A stretch of DNA of 64,000 nucleotides from Anaerobiospirillum sp. NML120449 (GCF_023051105.1 NZ_JALKIL010000012.1:58187-122186); one strand, 5' to 3'; counted from the first letter of the stretch, positions 39,454 to 49,769 are shown. Notes: generated by a model not told the origin, from the sequence alone. Numbers and translations are program-made.

Positions 39454-41244
39454 CTACTTGCCTTCGCTGGCAGCTGCGGCAGCAGCGGCGCTGTCAGCGG
39501 CATTGGCCGCTGCAGCTGCTGGCAGTTTTGCGAAGACCTCAGGGCAGCTGTCCTGGCCTGGATTGCCTGTGGTGCCGCGCAGCGGGGCAAACTCGGGGGC
39601 CTTGATGCCCCTTGCTGAGGCCATCATGTAGCTGAAGACAGTCTGGCCGACTTCGTGGGTCGCATTGATGGCCTTTTCCCTGGTGTGGATATAGCAGCCC
39701 TTGAGATTGTACAGATTGATGCTGAACACATAAGGCTCGCCCTTGAACTCCACATAAGCAAGGGTGTTGAAGGAGCGGCGGTTGAAACGCTCCATCATTG
39801 GGCCAGGGGTATTGAGCACGTAGATACGCAGTGAGGCAAAGTCATCTTCAGTATTGCCGCTCAGGGCACTTACAGCGTGCTTAATGCCGGTAGCAAAACC
39901 ATCCTGGCCTGCGACAGTAAAGCGCATGGACTGAGTGATGAGCTGCTTGATTTCACTCTGGAGCTTCTGGTCATTGATAAAGGAAGCCATCAGTCTTGCG
40001 GTACTGTAGGCCGGGGCAGCAAGCTTGCCATCAAGAGCAAGGCCATTGGCCCTGGCAAGGTCATCCTGAATAACCAGCTCAGGCACGCCCTTACTGCTGG
40101 CAAAGGCCATCAGGCCGTCCTTACCGCCGACAAAGCTGTTGAGCAGTATGGCTGCAGCATTGTGGTCAGCCTCATTGAGGGCATAGTAGATAAGGTCAGA
40201 TACCGGAATATCCACGGACTGAGGAGCATGAATGCTGTCGTAGGCTGAGCTGTGAGTATTGATAGCTGCAGTAATGGTGCTGTGAACAATGTCATTATGC
40301 GACGGCGTGCTCATTGGCCCCTGAGCGCCCTTTGCTGCAGGCGCAGCCTGGGCTGGACCAGCAGCACTTGCAGCCTTTGCCGGCTCATTGCCAATGGAGC
40401 AGTCCGGGCACTTGCAGTCATCATTGTGCCTGATGAACCTGCCCTTGCTGTCAGCGCCATCCAGGGCAGCCGCTGGAGCAGCGGCGGCCTGGGCGGCGGC
40501 TGGAGCATCGCCGTTGCCGTCACTGACCTGTACGGCTACGGCGGTGCATTCGTCGGCACCGGCGCCGGTGTGGATGTCGATTAATTCGACATCTTCTTCA
40601 GAGGAGTTACTCAGGGGCTTGTCTACAAGGAAGTTGTTTTTCTTGAGTGCCTTAAACAGAGGGGAATGAGCACGGTCAACAAACTGGCTGTTCCTTACCG
40701 TAATGCGGTAGTCGCCTGGCAGGTTCTCGCGCTGCATTTTGTCTGCAGCGGCATAGGCCACGTAAAAGGCCACCATGCCATCTACAGGGTAAAAGTGATT
40801 GTTGCGCAGCAGGGCAAGGCCGCTTCTGTCGAGCACGGCAATACCCATGGCTATGCCATAGCGATTGTAGATATTGTTGATCTGGGTGCGCAGCTGCTGA
40901 GCAATAACTCTGTTGGAGCTGAAGAAAACGGAAACCCTGTCCTCAACCTGGTTAAAACGGTCAAAAAGGCTGTCAGCCTGGGAAATTTTGATGAGATCGC
41001 CAAAGCATGGATTGTTAAAACAGTCTATGCCTTCATCTGTGCCTCTGGCATGGGCACGTGGAGAGTTATCACCATTGATGCCAGACCATACATCTGAACT
41101 GGCCTGGGTAAGCTCAGGACCGGAGGCCGAACCGTCAATCAGTTCCTCACCTGCTTTCATAGTCTGAGCACTCAGGGAGCTGCATACCAGCAGGCCTCCC
41201 AATGTCAGCCCCAAACGCGCAAGCTTATTGCCTGAGATGTTCAT
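39454..41244 (-). CDS. Exported protein with a catalytically dead class A beta-lactamase-like fold
   Basis: 596 residues with a signal peptide (cleavage near SSLSA-QT). Residues about 125-200 and 340-545 follow the order of a class A beta-lactamase: YGIAMGIAVLDRSGLALLRNN, then HFYPVDGMVAF where Ser70-x-x-Lys is expected (G156 and A159 instead). Then come LIYYALNEADHNAAAILLNSF, where Ser-Asp-Asn becomes A-D-H, and AGQDGFATG, where Lys-Thr-Gly becomes Q-D-G. All catalytic groups are therefore lost. Between the two halves is an insert of about 120 residues with Ala/Pro runs and a DDCKCPDC cysteine cluster; the C-terminus is poly-Ala. It may be a periplasmic scaffold or ligand-binding pseudoenzyme; its role is unknown. 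The fold assignment is my reading by eye. Confidence 0.6.
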   Translation of the reverse strand: MNISGNKLARLGLTLGGLLVCSSLSAQTMKAGEELIDGSASGPELTQASSDVWSGINGDNSPRAHARGTDEGIDCFNNPCFGDLIKISQADSLFDRFNQVEDRVSVFFSSNRVIAQQLRTQINNIYNRYGIAMGIAVLDRSGLALLRNNHFYPVDGMVAFYVAYAAADKMQRENLPGDYRITVRNSQFVDRAHSPLFKALKKNNFLVDKPLSNSSEEDVELIDIHTGAGADECTAVAVQVSDGNGDAPAAAQAAAAPAAALDGADSKGRFIRHNDDCKCPDCSIGNEPAKAASAAGPAQAAPAAKGAQGPMSTPSHNDIVHSTITAAINTHSSAYDSIHAPQSVDIPVSDLIYYALNEADHNAAAILLNSFVGGKDGLMAFASSKGVPELVIQDDLARANGLALDGKLAAPAYSTARLMASFINDQKLQSEIKQLITQSMRFTVAGQDGFATGIKHAVSALSGNTEDDFASLRIYVLNTPGPMMERFNRRSFNTLAYVEFKGEPYVFSINLYNLKGCYIHTREKAINATHEVGQTVFSYMMASARGIKAPEFAPLRGTTGNPGQDSCPEVFAKLPAAAAANAADSAAAAAAASEGK

Positions 41245-41828
41245 AAAAACCTCTGAGTACTGCCACCTGGGCGCATTTGTAGCCCGGTGCTGCTAATTAC
41301 GGTCCTGATGCCGGCTGATCCTGTCCCTGCGACCTGCGCTCAGCGCTCTGTATGGCAGCAAGCGGACATTAAGTCAGCTCATGCACGCCTGCATCCACAC
41401 AATAAGGCCTCGTCCGGCAACCGGCTAAAGGAAATTCAAGATAATAAAACAGCGTCTCCCGCTTCCTGACTTAAGGAAAGGACAGACGCACAGACATACT
41501 GACCTGTCAGCCTCTCATGACCACAGTCATAACGGCCTCCAGCAACAGATACCCACCTGTCCTGTGCCCGTCCCCATCCCATGACAATGACAGAAGGAAA
41601 GGAGCTGTCCGGGCAGGCAGGCTTAAGCTGTCGCATTTGCTCGAGCAGCTGTATTTGCCCCGGTACTGGCCAGTGGCTCTGCGGACAGTCGCTGCAAATA
41701 GATCTGCAGACAGGTTCTGCAGTTTTGCTGTCACAGGCCAAAAGCCTCATTTGTCATTTCTGCCAGGCTGGCAGACTGACATATTACCCTGGAGGCCGGT
41801 GACGGTGCGATCTGACAGACATGCCGAC

Positions 41829-41860
41829 CATGCAGACATGAGGTCATGCAGACATGAAGT
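41829..41860. repeat. 16-bp tandem duplication
   Basis: Two copies of CATGCAGACATGA(G/A)GT. Confidence 0.7.
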
Positions 41861-42285
41861 CCTGCAGCCGGGCAGTCATTTGCCCTGATGGTCCTTACCC
41901 TGCTGCCTGAAGCATGCAGTTGAATCCATACGAATGGCTGGCTGACATCTGGCAGCTGCCATGGATTGTAGCCGCAGTTTTGGGCATCCATGGCCAGGAC
42001 AAACTATGTGAGATGATACTAACACAGTGTATGTTTCTGTGCAGTTATAACACAAGATTAACAGGACATCCTTATGGTCAGGCAAATATAAAATCTGATA
42101 AATATCAGCAACCATGTATCCGCGAGGGGTATTGCCACGCACCTGGTATCATTGCAGGGCGGCTCCGGACCATATCAGTGCCCGCTGGCTCATCGCCAGA
42201 GCAGCACAGCCAGCCCATTACGATCAGTCAGGACGACCGGGCTATGGCCTGTGCCCAGGACAGGGCCTTAGCCAGGGGCAGTGCA

Positions 42286-42323
42286 TGGGGCCTGTTCTTG
42301 TGCCTGGGGCCTGTTCTTGTGAC
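42286..42323. repeat. 19-bp tandem duplication
   Basis: Two copies of TGGGGCCTGTTCTTGTG(C/A)C. Confidence 0.7.
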
Positions 42324-42842
42324 TGGGCATGTGCAATGCGGCCACTGCAGGATACAGCCGCCTGCTGGCCTGAACAGCTCAACGCTGCCGCCTGAGGCCA
42401 GAGCCCATGCTCATGAGATCAAAAGCCAGGATAGCGCAAAGGCGCTGACAAGGACGCCTGGGCTGTCGCTGTCTCAGTAGCCGCTGCTGCCGCCCTGTGA
42501 CAGGAAAACGGAGAAAAAGTGGACCTCAGTCCCGATAATCGGGCCTGAAAAAAGCCGTAGACTTGCTGGAAAGGAGCGAGCGTAAGTTGAGTTAGTCAGA
42601 TGGAATTTAAAGGGATGTGATGGGGGAACTTTGTGGAAGTCAGACAGGCTGACGGGAGATGGATGGCTTTGCAAAGAAAGGGCAATGCTCAATTGCTGTA
42701 AAGCTCAGTGACAGGCAGCTAAGTAACAAAAAGCTAAGAACAGGCAGTTCAGTGGCCGGGAAAGCTTTAAGCGGGATGATGGATGCTCAGGCAGGAGGCC
42801 ATGAGCGGGAAGGCTGGAGCTGGAAGCTGATGGAGGGTATGT

Positions 42843-43221
<379 letters not shown>

Positions 43222-43228
43222 GCGGCAT

Positions 43229-43256
43229 ATTATATCAGATGATTAGCTAATTGAAA
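43229..43256 (-). promoter_or_regulatory. rnpB promoter
   Basis: TTTCAA (43256-43251), 16 bp, TATAAT (43234-43229). The -10 ends 7 nt before the first base of the P1 stem at 43221. Confidence 0.65.
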
Positions 43257-43365
43257 GTGCGACAGCCACCGGCCATAACACAGCCCCAAAACCGCCTGTT
43301 TAAGGGCTTTTACCGACCTGTCAGTACCGCTTTGTAAAGCAGCTGCACCGCTGCCAGTCGCAGCC

Positions 43366-43540
43366 TTGCGATGCAGTCTGGCGATCGGCCTTGCGATGCA
43401 GTCTGGCGATCGGCCTTGCGATGCAGTCTGGCGATCGGCCTGACTATGCAGCCTGGCAATCGGCCATGCGATGCATCCTGGCAATCGGCCTTGCGATGCC
43501 GTCTGGCAATCGGCATGGCTATGCAGCCTGGATATGCCGT
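43366..43540. repeat. 25-bp tandem repeat, seven units
   Basis: Units start at 43366, 43391, 43416, 43441, 43466, 43491 and 43516. The consensus begins TTGCGATGCAGTCTGGCGAT and ends CGGCC; the first three are identical and the others increasingly diverged. There are no spacers, so it is not CRISPR. It lies directly upstream of the rnpB promoter and downstream of the protease gene. Confidence 0.9.
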
Positions 43541-43683
43541 CTGGCTGTGCAGCTCAAAGGCGGCGGCGGCCTGAATGGCGGTGATGCCTGGACAGGCAGG
43601 CGCATGGGGTATTGGGCTGCAGCTGTGGCCGTGTTGGGGCACTGGTGCAGTCACGGGTGGCGCATTATGCTTCAGTTATGGTT

Positions 43684-45966
43684 TTAGCTTGCGTCTTTGC
43701 TGGCGGTGCCTTTGCCAGCGGCAGCGTTGCCTCTTGTGGCGGCGGTGCCCCTGGTGGCGCTGCTGGAGCTGGATTTGGGAGCTTTGACGTCCTTGCGCTT
43801 TGAGGCTGCTTTGGTGGAGCCTGACTTTGTGGCCTTTTTCTTTTTGGCGGCTGCTGATGGCTTTTTGCGCGACAGCTCCACAATACCCATACTGATGAGG
43901 GAATCACTGACGTTGTCAGCTGACGGGCAGAAGAGACTGAGCATGTACTTGAAAGCCGGGCCATGGTTGCTGGCAGCAAGGTGACACAGCTCATGGATGC
44001 CTACTGAGATCATTACGTTGACCGGGTAATGGCACAGTTTGCGGTTCAGGGTAATCTCGGAGAGACTGCCGGAGCTGGTGCACAGACCAAGGGCTGACAT
44101 GGCCTTTACATAGAGCTTTTTCATCCAGTTGATAGGCAGCAGATCATAGTAGCTTGAGGCTGCCATGTAGGTGGCAATAAACTGAGGCTTAAGCTGCTCC
44201 AGGATGCGTCCGCCCACCTTGAATACCTCCTGGTCCATGTACTGTTCGATCATGGACTGGACACGATCAGGGGTGATTTCACCCTTGATGCTGATGCGCA
44301 GCACACCTGGCTTTACCAGGGTGCGATGAAAGTACTCAACAGGGCTGCGGCTGACCTTGCGGGCCAGGATATTGCCGGCCAGAGTGCTCTGATAATTGTG
44401 GGTGGCGTGGCTGACAGCCATACGGTCACTCATGTCGTACATGCAGTTGGCAGTAAACGGCATGTCAGGCAGATAGCCCATCAGAGCAAGGCTTGGATCG
44501 ATTTCCTGACCATCAGTGGTAAAGAAAGTAAGTTCCTGCTCAGTAAGATTGAGATGTGAGGAGCCGTCAGCTGCCGCAAAGTCTCCGCTGCGGTAGAACT
44601 CAAGCTGAGAGTTGAGCTCGGCCATCAGCTGCTCACGGCTCATGCTGATAAAGGACGGTCTTTCAGGAATAAGAGCCAGATATGGAGAAGTACGACCTTC
44701 AGCTCTGTCATTGGAGGCCTGCTCGAGAAGACGGTGGTGCTCAAGAGAACCATCAACTGTCATTCTGGCTACCGGACTTTCCATATTCACTCCCTCTGAG
44801 GAGATGAAATTGTCGTAGATGCTGAAAGTGAACTTCTTGTCGTGATCTGCCACCTCACTGAGGTCAAAGTTCATGAAAGGATCGCTGCTGTAGCTCTGAC
44901 CTCTGTTATCGATGCTGCCCTCAAGGAGCTGCCTGTACAGAGGAGTGACGCGGCTCTCGGCGTGGTAGATAGTGCGCGAGAGATTGTCCTTGTTGATGGT
45001 GGCTATTGAGATCCTGTCAGTAAACTCACTGATCATGCCCTCAATCAGAGTACGACGTGGCTCTGAGAGCATGCGTGAGCCAAAGTACTCACGGCGCAGC
45101 AGATTTTCATGAGTCTGCTGCATCAGCAGAGCAAACTGCTCAAGATAGTAATTGTTGAGGTCCTCGGGACGGCCCGGGGCATTGCGTCTTTGCTCTACGG
45201 CCAGCTCCGGGCCGCTCAGGCACAGTTCAGGCAGCTCCAGGTACTCATTGACTTTGGAGCGCTCCGCGCTGCTGTCCCTGTTCTCACCACTCATGGGGGT
45301 TTTGAGGAAATCTGAATCGCTTTTGCTCAGGCGCACTGGGCGGCCATTGGTTTTGACCGATGAGCGCAGCTGACCAGGAGGCAATGGCTCCTTGCGGTCA
45401 AAGCAGGAAATGTCATCCCACAGGCAGTGACGGGGCATGATAATGCGCCCCTGGTTGAGCACAGGCATGCCATTGAGGCATTCTTTGCTTATATAACCAT
45501 TGCGAATGAGGGCAGATACCTTGCTGCCAAAGCGTGAGCGTCCTTTTGGCACCAGGCCGGCAATTACCTGGCGGGGACGGATAATTCTGATCTCGCTTTC
45601 GACCTCGCTTTTGCGCAGCTCCAGCAGATAAGGCATGCCCCAGATAAAGACTACGTCATTGGTACGCATAGTACGTCTTTTCTGCGCACGCCAGGTGACG
45701 GTATCAAATGCCGAAATAATCTTTTTGTGATTCTCTATGCACCAGTCATAGCAGCTATCCACTGTGTAGCGTATTATGCCCCACATGGTATCGGGATTGA
45801 TGCGCAGCTGCATAATGCCTGATGAATTGATGGTAACCCTGGATCTGACAATATTGGCATTGGTCACCACCTGAAAGGTCAGGCCGCGATACACGAAGCC
45901 ATCAGCCGGATGGTGCTTCCATTTCACAGCCAGAAAACGATTGTCAATCAGTTCAAGATCAAGCAT
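43684..45966 (-). CDS. Enlarged YgjP/DUF45-type metallopeptidase with a Lys/Ser/Ala-rich tail
   Basis: 760 residues from ATG 45966 (MLDLELIDNRFLAVKWKHHP, with TAGGGTA upstream); the frame is open to 46074, so ATG 46002 is possible. The N-terminal part (about 35-130) follows the DUF45 pattern: SRVTINSSGIMQLRINP, WCIENHKKI, WGMPYLLEL. The C-terminal part has SLSEITLNRKLCHYP, then the zincin motif H658-E-L-C-H662 and the third histidine at 668 in NHGPAF. These two parts are normally adjacent in proteins of about 230 residues; here about 420 residues of unknown type separate them. The last 60 residues are Lys/Ala/Ser/Arg-rich. No signal peptide, so probably cytoplasmic. The substrate is unknown. 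Confidence 0.75.
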   Translation of the reverse strand: MLDLELIDNRFLAVKWKHHPADGFVYRGLTFQVVTNANIVRSRVTINSSGIMQLRINPDTMWGIIRYTVDSCYDWCIENHKKIISAFDTVTWRAQKRRTMRTNDVVFIWGMPYLLELRKSEVESEIRIIRPRQVIAGLVPKGRSRFGSKVSALIRNGYISKECLNGMPVLNQGRIIMPRHCLWDDISCFDRKEPLPPGQLRSSVKTNGRPVRLSKSDSDFLKTPMSGENRDSSAERSKVNEYLELPELCLSGPELAVEQRRNAPGRPEDLNNYYLEQFALLMQQTHENLLRREYFGSRMLSEPRRTLIEGMISEFTDRISIATINKDNLSRTIYHAESRVTPLYRQLLEGSIDNRGQSYSSDPFMNFDLSEVADHDKKFTFSIYDNFISSEGVNMESPVARMTVDGSLEHHRLLEQASNDRAEGRTSPYLALIPERPSFISMSREQLMAELNSQLEFYRSGDFAAADGSSHLNLTEQELTFFTTDGQEIDPSLALMGYLPDMPFTANCMYDMSDRMAVSHATHNYQSTLAGNILARKVSRSPVEYFHRTLVKPGVLRISIKGEITPDRVQSMIEQYMDQEVFKVGGRILEQLKPQFIATYMAASSYYDLLPINWMKKLYVKAMSALGLCTSSGSLSEITLNRKLCHYPVNVMISVGIHELCHLAASNHGPAFKYMLSLFCPSADNVSDSLISMGIVELSRKKPSAAAKKKKATKSGSTKAASKRKDVKAPKSSSSSATRGTAATRGNAAAGKGTASKDAS

Positions 45967-46305
45967 TACCCTATCCCAGGCAAGGACTGACAGTCCTGTC
46001 ATCTGCCGCCAGCTTGCGGCAGCACCTTTAACTCTTCTTTGCTGTTTCCATATGCCCGCCTCCCGGGCACCCAAATGCCGTCATCAGCCATGGCCACCGC
46101 CTCAAGCCACCTGGCTCAGGCTACGCCTGACAGCCCGGGCCACAGGCAGCGGCTGTGCCCTCGGGCTGAGCGGTCGGCCAGTATGCCCCAGCTGCCTGGG
46201 GCAGAGGCCAGTGGCACCTGCCAGGGCAGTGCCTCCAGCAGCTGCAGCTCAGGCTGGCAGCGCCCGCACAGTAACCAGGCAGAGCAGCTGGAGGGCTGAC
46301 AGTGC
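45967..46305. other. Spacer between rsmI and the DUF45 protease gene
   Basis: GC-rich and non-coding apart from a possible N-terminal extension of the protease. Confidence 0.35.
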
Positions 46306-47154
46306 TTAGCGCTGCTCTTTCAAGGTCAGAGCAAAGTCGTACAGGCGATTCTTGCTCTCACCTGTAAGCTCGGCTACCAGCTGGCAGGCCTCTTTGACCT
46401 TCATGGCTGGAATCATGCGGCGCAGTGCATCTTTGGCCTTATCTGACAGCTCCTCATCGGCCTCTGTGCTTTCATGAGGACCTACTATCAGCACGAACTC
46501 ACCGCGCACCTCATCGCTGTGCTCTGTGAGGTACTCAACGAGCTCCTGAGCGGTGCTGCGGTAAATGGTCTCAAAGGTCTTGGTCATTTCACGGCACAGA
46601 GCCAGTCTGCGGCCCGGTTCCATCTGAGCAAGACGGGTGAGAGTGTTCATGATGCGGCGTGGACTTTCGTAGAACACTACTGTGGTGTCACACAGCCTTA
46701 TCTGCTCGAGGCGGTCACCAAGCTCCTTTTCCTTTACCGGCAGGAAGCCCATAAAGAGGAAACGGTCGGTAGGCAGGGCTGAGGCACACAGGGCAGTGAT
46801 GGCGGCGCATGGTCCTGGCAGCGGCACAACCTTTACTCCACGATCGGACAGAGCTGATACCAGCTTGTAGCCCGGGTCGGAAATCATGGGAGTGCCGGCA
46901 TCGGAAATCAGAGCTACAGTTCCGCCCTTTTCCACCTCTGAGGCGATAATTTCGGCTCTTTCAGCCTCATTGTGGTCATTACAGCTGATAAGACGTACCT
47001 GACCAATACCAAGGCGGTCGAGCAGGATACGAGAATGCCTGGTATCCTCGGCAGCTATCAGCGTAGCGCTCTTTAACACCTCAATGGCACGCAGGGTGAT
47101 ATCCTCAAGATTTCCTATAGGGGTAGGAACAATGTAAAGAGCACTTTCAATCAT
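46306..47154 (-). CDS. rsmI: 16S rRNA (cytidine(1402)-2'-O)-methyltransferase RsmI
   Basis: SAM-dependent methyltransferase of the tetrapyrrole-methylase fold that 2'-O-methylates C1402, the same nucleotide RsmH (here at 29.4-30.4 kb) methylates on the base. At 282 residues it has normal length. Motifs: LYIVPTPIGNLEDITLRAIEVL, AAEDTRHSRILL, GTVALISDAGTPMISDPGY, PLPGPCAAITAL, FMGFLP, FYESPRRI and RGEFVLIVG. It is divergent from lpoA across a 715-bp gap, the arrangement seen in enterobacteria (yraL/yraM). Confidence 0.96.
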   Translation of the reverse strand: MIESALYIVPTPIGNLEDITLRAIEVLKSATLIAAEDTRHSRILLDRLGIGQVRLISCNDHNEAERAEIIASEVEKGGTVALISDAGTPMISDPGYKLVSALSDRGVKVVPLPGPCAAITALCASALPTDRFLFMGFLPVKEKELGDRLEQIRLCDTTVVFYESPRRIMNTLTRLAQMEPGRRLALCREMTKTFETIYRSTAQELVEYLTEHSDEVRGEFVLIVGPHESTEADEELSDKAKDALRRMIPAMKVKEACQLVAELTGESKNRLYDFALTLKEQR

Positions 47155-47869
47155 GCCTAAGACCTCTCAAGCCTCAAAAAACAGACAGATACAGTCACCG
47201 GCGCCCGCACCTGCAGGCTCATGGTTATCTGCCACCTGTGCCGCAGACTGCGCTGGCGCACGTCCTGTCAGGCCCGCCTATTTTAGCACCTTTGCTTACA
47301 GCTGCCCGCAGCCACTGACGGCACGCCCATACTTACGGCCCTGCACAAAGTGATAATACCTGGCAATCAGACCTGACTGCAGGACTGCCATGCAGGATAT
47401 GACCAGGTACATGACTGATGCTGACAGCAAAGAGCAATGCCAGTTAACGGCCATATGCACGGGACCGGCACCAGCTAAAGTATTCTGGCCCACCAGGTCC
47501 GTGCAGCACACGACGCCCTGATTATGCCTGCCCATTAGACCCTGTGGTCTCTTTGGGGCAACGTATGGTATAAAGGCGCTTTGTGCTATCATATTTTTCG
47601 GGCCTGCGGTGCCTGTTTACGGGCTTTTTGCCCTTTTTCAAGCCGGATGCCGCCCTTTTATTTGCAGGCCGGAACACCGCTGTGTTTCGCCCTTGGCCCG
47701 TCCCTCATGAGCCGGACAACTGCCTGATTTTCCGCCCCTCCCGGTGCGCTGTGTCTTTTGCATGCTTATATCTGCCAGGACGCATCCTTTGCTGAGGAGG
47801 ACAATGCGGACTCACAGCCGCTCTGCAGATTTACAGTTTTCGCATTAGCAGGAAAGTAGGACCAGCAAC
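47155..47869. other. Divergent spacer between rsmI and lpoA
   Basis: No gene. It should contain both promoters. TATAAA at about 47571 and TATCAT at about 47587 are possible -10 boxes, but neither has a good -35. Confidence 0.35.
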
Positions 47870-49630
47870 GTGTCACGTCATTCTCTTACCCGCAAACTCA
47901 AGGTCAGTGCCCTTGCTCTGGCTTTATCCCTGACTATTTCCGCCTGTTCGGTTACCAGCGATTCAGGCAGCCAGGCTATTACTACTGCCATGGCTTTCAG
48001 TCAGCTGACCATGTCTCAGGCAGAGTATCAGAAGATGCTGGCCGAGGCTGACAAGGACTCCCGTTTCCCAGCCATGATCTTGCTGGCCCGCAGCGCCATT
48101 GTTGCCCGCGACTACCAGACTGCTGCCGGTCTGATTGCCAACATGCAGGCTGAGGCTATCACCCCAATGCAGCGTGATGAGTCCACCATTATCGAGGGCC
48201 TGCTCTACATGCATCAGGCCAAGAACACCGATGCCCTCTTTGCCCTCAACAAGATTAACGCTACAGCCCTGTCCAAGCCTGTTGCCTCTTTCTACTATCA
48301 GCTCATTTCCAATGTTGAGCTCAACCTCTACAACGAAAGCCGCCGTGTAACCCACTTGCTCAAGGCTGTAGAGCACAAGAACGCCCTGCTCAGTCTCGTT
48401 ACCCCTGATGCCCGCAAGACTGTTGCCATGCAGATTGTCAGCAATCTCCAGCAGCTGCCAGCATCAGAACTGACTGTTCAGCTCAACAAGAACACCGATC
48501 AGAACATCAAGGGCTTTATCGACTACGCCCTGCTCGACTCCTCCAAGAGCCCCCGTCTCAAGCAGCAGCTGGCCAGGACCTGGCTTGGCAACTACGACGA
48601 TCATCCTCTGGCCTTTGCAGTAAAGAAGATTGCCGAAGGCCGCAGTGTTGAGGCTGTTGAGACCGACGATGAAACCATTGTTTCCTTAAAGGAAGGTGAC
48701 CGCCTGGCTGTACTGCTGCCACTTACCGGCCGCTTTGCAGCAAGCGTAGGTGAGCCTGCCCGCCTTGGTATTGTCGCCGCCCTGCAGGATCGTAACAGCA
48801 AGCTCAAGGTTACCTTCTACGATACCAACCGCATGACCATTGCCGAGATTGCCTCAGCCCTTGGTCAGAACGGCACCAACTTCATCATCGGACCTATCCT
48901 CAAGCCTGAGGTAGATGCCCTGATTGAAAGCAATATCAAGCTGCCTACAGTGGTATTCAACCAGCCAGCCTCCGAGCGTGCCCAGTTCTACTTCTTCAAC
49001 CTTGGCCCTGATTATGAGGGTGCCCTGGCTGCCTCCAAGATTTATCACGACGGCCACACCCGCCCTGTAGTCATTGCCCCTGAAACCACCCGTGGCCAGC
49101 GCGCCATTGGCGGCTTCAACGAGGTATGGCAGAAGGCCAGCTCCAGCGCAGCCGTAGCCTGCCGCTTCCAGGACATTAACAATGTCAGAGCAGCTCTGAC
49201 TACCTGCCCTCTCAACAATGCTGACTCTATCTACATCAATGCTACAGCCAGCGAAGTTATCAAGGTACGTCCATCACTGCCAGACAATACCCCTCTGTAT
49301 CTGACCGACCGCAGCTACATGGGCCTGAACCACAGCGCCAGTGAGGTAGCTCTTGCCGGTGCCTGGCTTGGTGACATGCCTTGGCTGCTTACCGACAGCG
49401 CCCTCAAGAGTGACCTGATGGCCACCTTGCCAGAGGCAGACAGCCAGGTACAGCGTATTTTTGCTGCCGCCTACGACTCCATCAATCTGTCCTTTAACCT
49501 CAACAAGCTCTCCCGCGACAAGAATGATGTCCTCCACGGCATCAGCGGCGACCTGCAGCTTGGTGACAAGAACATGATTGAAATGGCCCCAATGTGGGTA
49601 CAGCTGAGCACCAGCCGCCCGGTTCAGTAA
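47870..49630 (+). CDS. lpoA: Penicillin-binding protein activator lipoprotein LpoA
   Basis: Outer-membrane lipoprotein that reaches through the periplasm to activate PBP1A. It has 586 residues from a GTG with AGTAGGA 8 nt upstream. The lipoprotein signal ends LSLTISAC (Cys26). The N-terminal helical TPR-like domain spans about 40-270, with repeats such as AMILLARSAIVARDYQTAAGLI. The C-terminal domain has the periplasmic-binding-protein fold: LAVLLPLTGRFAASVGEPARLGI, NFIIGPILKPEVDAL, and GALAASKIYHDGHTRPVVIAPE. Its position next to rsmI supports the call. The yraN and diaA genes that often follow are replaced here by flagellin genes. Confidence 0.93.
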   Translation: MSRHSLTRKLKVSALALALSLTISACSVTSDSGSQAITTAMAFSQLTMSQAEYQKMLAEADKDSRFPAMILLARSAIVARDYQTAAGLIANMQAEAITPMQRDESTIIEGLLYMHQAKNTDALFALNKINATALSKPVASFYYQLISNVELNLYNESRRVTHLLKAVEHKNALLSLVTPDARKTVAMQIVSNLQQLPASELTVQLNKNTDQNIKGFIDYALLDSSKSPRLKQQLARTWLGNYDDHPLAFAVKKIAEGRSVEAVETDDETIVSLKEGDRLAVLLPLTGRFAASVGEPARLGIVAALQDRNSKLKVTFYDTNRMTIAEIASALGQNGTNFIIGPILKPEVDALIESNIKLPTVVFNQPASERAQFYFFNLGPDYEGALAASKIYHDGHTRPVVIAPETTRGQRAIGGFNEVWQKASSSAAVACRFQDINNVRAALTTCPLNNADSIYINATASEVIKVRPSLPDNTPLYLTDRSYMGLNHSASEVALAGAWLGDMPWLLTDSALKSDLMATLPEADSQVQRIFAAAYDSINLSFNLNKLSRDKNDVLHGISGDLQLGDKNMIEMAPMWVQLSTSRPVQ

Positions 49631-49734
49631 GCCTGACAGGCCACAGCCAGGCCCAGGCCATGGCCCTTGCCAGGGCCAGTCGGCAAGGCCAGGTCCTGCA
49701 GGGCGCTCCCGCCCTGCAAGGCTCCAAAGACAGC

Positions 49735-49769
49735 AAAGCCCGCACTGTAGAAATACAGCTGCGGGCTTT
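49735..49769 (+). terminator. Terminator of lpoA
   Basis: AAAGCCCGCA-CTGTA, loop GAAA, TACAG-C-TGCGGGCTTT: 15 paired bases with a weak T-tract, about 105 nt past the stop. Confidence 0.7.

Larger units (their letters stand above)
41245..42839. other. 1.6-kb spacer between the lactamase-like gene and rnpB
   Basis: No gene supported. It has tandem duplications at 41829-41860 (16 bp) and 42286-42323 (19 bp), and a CCCGATAATCGGG palindrome near 42533. Confidence 0.4.
43222..43683. other. Spacer between the DUF45 protease gene and rnpB
   Basis: Holds the rnpB promoter and a 25-bp repeat array of seven units (43366-43540). No gene. Confidence 0.5.

Noticed and set aside
41914..42480. 188-codon plus-strand frame
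   Set aside because: Spans tandem duplications, has no ribosome binding site or motif.
43366..43540. 25-bp repeats as a CRISPR array
   Set aside because: Units abut without unique spacers and decay along the array; no cas gene is near. The same applies to 56864-56963.
43391..43687. Repeat-coded plus-strand frames of 60-100 codons
   Set aside because: Produced by the 25-bp array, whose unit is not a multiple of three, so the frame shifts every unit.
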